DNA from: Pelagomonas calceolata
Lineage: Eukaryota; Sar; Pelagophyceae; Pelagomonadales; Pelagomonadaceae
DNA length: 64,000 nt
Direction of reading: 5' to 3'
NCBI GenBank assembly: GCA_918797485.1
Contig: CAKKNE010000001.1
Span: 2,170,001-2,234,000 of the forward strand
Below the pieces are notes generated by a model that did not search any database, had not been told where the DNA came from, and saw only the letters and a list, made by a program, of their open reading frames with translations. The first letter of the stretch is position 1; each line of letters opens with the position of its first letter. Shown here one piece after another: positions 62,201 to 64,000 of the stretch. The position numbers were made by a program, and so were the translations under genes.

Positions 62201-64000
62201 TCACGCCCAGTGGCGGCGCGTCGACAGCGTGTACGAGTCGCCCTGCACCGCGAGCGGCTCCTTGCGGCCCGACGTCGGCACGCAGTCCTTGGCCGTCTCC
62301 ATCGACGAGCGGTTCGACACGAGCTTGTTCACGCGGCAGCACGCCGTCGCCGCGACCGCCAACGCGACGAGCGCCGCGATCAACCCGGCGATGGCCACGG
62401 CGCCGGCCTTCTCGACGTCGGACTTCTTCGCGCCCTTTTTGGAACCGCCCGAAAATCCCAAGTCGCGCATGGCCTGCTCGCAGCCAGCCTCGCACGTCGT
62501 GTCGACCGCATCCAAGGGCGACTCCGTCGCGTCCAGCTGCGTCTTGAGGGCGGCGTTCTCGGTCTCGAGGTCCTCGACGCGCTGCATGAGGGCGTCGAAG
62601 TCCTCCTTCTCCTGCGCGGGGCGGGGACGCGTCGACGGCGACTCTCTCCGACAGCGGTGCGCCATCGACGCGTCACCTCCGAAGGCAATCAATAAACGAC
62701 GCAACTCACCACGGAGCCCCAGCCGTGGTCGTGGTCGCCGCCCGGGCCGTCGTGGTCGCCGCCGTCCTCGGCCTCGTCGCCGTCGCCTTCGATCAAATCG
62801 GACTGCACGCCCAGCGCGTACTCGTAGTAGTGGCGGCGCTTCGCCGAGATGACGTAGTCGAGCTGGCCGCCGCCCTTGTCCGTGTCGTATTCCTGTGTGG
62901 TGTACCGTCGGGTGCGTTCGATACTTCATGGGCAAGTGACCGATACGCGATTCGAACGCGTAACCTTCGATTATGACGCGCTACTGTTGCGCCAATCGGT
63001 CGAAGGCGTCCGTAGAAGAATAGGACGCGGCCCGCGGTACGAAGGTCCACTCCGGCTCGTCGTCGGTCTTCATCATCCCGATGGCCTTCTGGGCCATCTC
63101 CAGGACGTCGGCGGGCACGGGCTGGAAGTTGTACAGCTTCACCATCTCCTGACCTCGCGGCGACAGCACGAACTCGACCCAGGCCTTCAGCAACGGTCCT
63201 TTTTTGTTGTTGCCCGTCTGGTCCTCGCGGATGTACATGTAGGAGATGGCCACGATGGGCCAGGTCGTCTCGCCCGGCATATTATGTAAAGAAACTTCGC
63301 TGAAGTCCGCAGCAGGATCGTCGGGCATGACGCCCGTCTTCAGCGCTTCTTCCGCGGCCATCTGCACGCCGCCCTGCGCGATGGAGGCCGACGTCGTCCA
63401 GTAGTTCCCGTCCTTGTTCTGGAGGGCGATCTCGTGCAACCCGTCCTCGATGCCATGACCCGAGTCGATGTAGCCGATACTCCACTCCGTGGCGGCGATC
63501 ATGGCGCTCATCTGGCCGCTGCCTTCGACGTTGAACGTCGACGCGGGCCAGTCGATCTTCGACCCGACCTTGTCGGCCGGCCACTTGTCGGGACACGCCG
63601 CGTGCAAATACTGCGTGATGCCCTTTGTGGTCGAGGAGCCGTAGGTCCGGTGGTAGACCACAATCTTCTCGCCGGACGGCGGATCGAAGTCGCCGTCCTG
63701 AATCTCAAGAATAGCTTCGTCGTCCCACGTCGTAATGACACCGTTGAAGATGTCCGCGAGCACGCAGGCCGTGAGCTTGAGGCCGTTGTCCGGCTGGTAG
63801 TCGGCAGGAACGTTGTCGAAGAAGGCCATGGCGCCCAATGCGAAGGGCACGTGGAGCACTTCGACGCCCGCACTTCTCATGGCGTCGTACTTGTCCTTCG
63901 GGAAGGGCATGTCGCCGCTGCCGAAGTCGTTGTAGGCGCCGCCCTCGTGGGCGTTGACGGCGAGCGGGTCGTCGTCGGTGTTGCCCATGAACTCGTACCT
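62201..64000 (-). CDS. PstS-like phosphate-binding protein with C-terminal coiled coil and membrane anchor (5' end outside window)
   Basis: Exons >64000..63041, 62892..62710 and 62611..62201 join in phase 0. The first is the back two-thirds of a PstS-type periplasmic-binding fold: FALGAMAFFDNVPADY, LKLTACVLADIFNGVITTWD, and VYHRTYGSSTTKGITQYL, the TTKG segment aligning with the SGTT phosphate-binding turn. The second exon is Asp/His/Gly-rich (GDHDGPGGDHDHGWG). The third has a coiled coil (EDFDALMQRVEDLETENAAL), a Cys pair, a membrane helix (AVAIAGLIAALVALAVAATA) and a short cytosolic tail ending TLSTRRHWA. It is probably a surface-anchored phosphate scavenger. Intron 2 has a consensus GTGAGT donor. 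Confidence 0.78.
62612..62709 (-). other. 98-base intron with the introner word
   Basis: Donor GTGAGTTGCG, acceptor CCCCGCGCAG, phase 0. It contains GCGTCGATGGCG (62660-62671 on the minus strand), the same word as in introner hairpins and the polymerase intron. Confidence 0.75.
62893..63040 (-). other. 148-base intron containing a tRNA-like sequence
   Basis: Donor TTC|GTACCGCGG, acceptor CACCACACAG. Splicing joins the PstS fold (ending DDEPEWTF) to EYDTDKGGGQ in phase. Without splicing the frame ends at a stop inside the tRNA-like sequence. Confidence 0.6.
62937..63001 (-). tRNA. tRNA-Met(CAU)-like relic inside an intron
   Basis: Minus strand: acceptor GACCGAT pairs with ATCGGTC plus a discriminator A; D-stem GCGC/GCGC; T-arm ACGCG, TTCGAAT, CGCGT is perfect. 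The anticodon arm is only about 10 bases (around CATAATC) rather than 17, and the D-loop lacks the GG pair. By similarity to tRNA-Met (GCGCGTC...CATAATC...GAAGG) about 7 bases are lost, so it is probably a non-functional tRNA copy or tRNA-derived element. Confidence 0.5.

Noticed and set aside
1-64000. Prokaryotic origin suggested by DUF501, PstS, SDR and BioD-like genes
   Set aside because: Introns, MED31, COG2, chromodomain and signal/transit peptides place the segment in a nucleus.
1-64000. CRISPR arrays, insertion sequences, rRNA genes
   Set aside because: No regularly spaced repeats, transposase signatures or rRNA sequence were seen.

Overview
The window reads as a compact, GC-rich nuclear segment of a unicellular eukaryotic alga, most probably a stramenopile of the pelagophyte type (Aureococcus/Pelagomonas-like). 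The support is a set of eukaryote-only genes (MED31, COG2, a PHD-chromodomain-SNF2 remodeller, DNA polymerase lambda, a CIR_N protein), a presequence with the Ala-Phe/Pro junction used for secondary plastids, many ankyrin, SUMO-like, TPR and AP2-type family pieces, and above all three short introns made by terminal-inverted-repeat elements (introners), as I recall them described in Aureococcus. The species cannot be fixed by eye.

Layout. 1-9.8 kb: end of a ferroportin-like transporter, ankyrin protein, long helical-repeat protein, DUF501 protein, 2OG-Fe(II) oxygenase, MED31, ankyrin-SUMO-like fusion. 9.9-15.2 kb: unrecognised genes, including a 1330-residue protein that appears to be spliced, and a short ankyrin protein. 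15.5-23.5 kb: the CHD-type remodeller (two introners) and DNA polymerase lambda (one introner plus one other intron). 23.5-33 kb: LRR-MYND, CRAL-TRIO-like, secreted and EF-hand proteins, patatin, and an AP2 tail joined head-to-head to a TPR tail. 33-46 kb: SLC17-like transporter, EGF membrane protein, DAG-lipase-like protein, two SDRs, an F-box-like gene, a two-exon gene, a BioD/Pta-N protein, a PPP phosphatase and a second TPR tail. 46-61.5 kb: COG2, acylated PH protein, plastid-targeted small protein, TPR-like surface protein, MTH1-like protein with a ruined Nudix box, sulfotransferase, CIR_N protein, PH-C2 membrane protein, Cys-rich protein. 61.5-64 kb: hairpin, interstitial telomere-like repeat, an AT-rich possible viral Rep fossil, and a PstS-like phosphate-binding protein with a C-terminal membrane anchor whose intron holds a damaged tRNA-Met-like sequence.

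Organisation. Strands alternate along most of the window. Convergent neighbours are separated by only 12-90 bases between stop codons, while divergent neighbours share 160-635 base intervals. Many shared intervals carry the same composite motif (GCTAGCG, a short spacer, then TGTAAGACACTAGC), roughly 75-360 bases from the start codons. I know of no description of it; it behaves like a common promoter element. A second recurrent word, a 17-mer from the introner hairpin, recurs in other introns and just downstream of two genes. These two repeat systems are the most interesting content here; the gene products are otherwise a housekeeping and accessory mix with no obvious single pathway.
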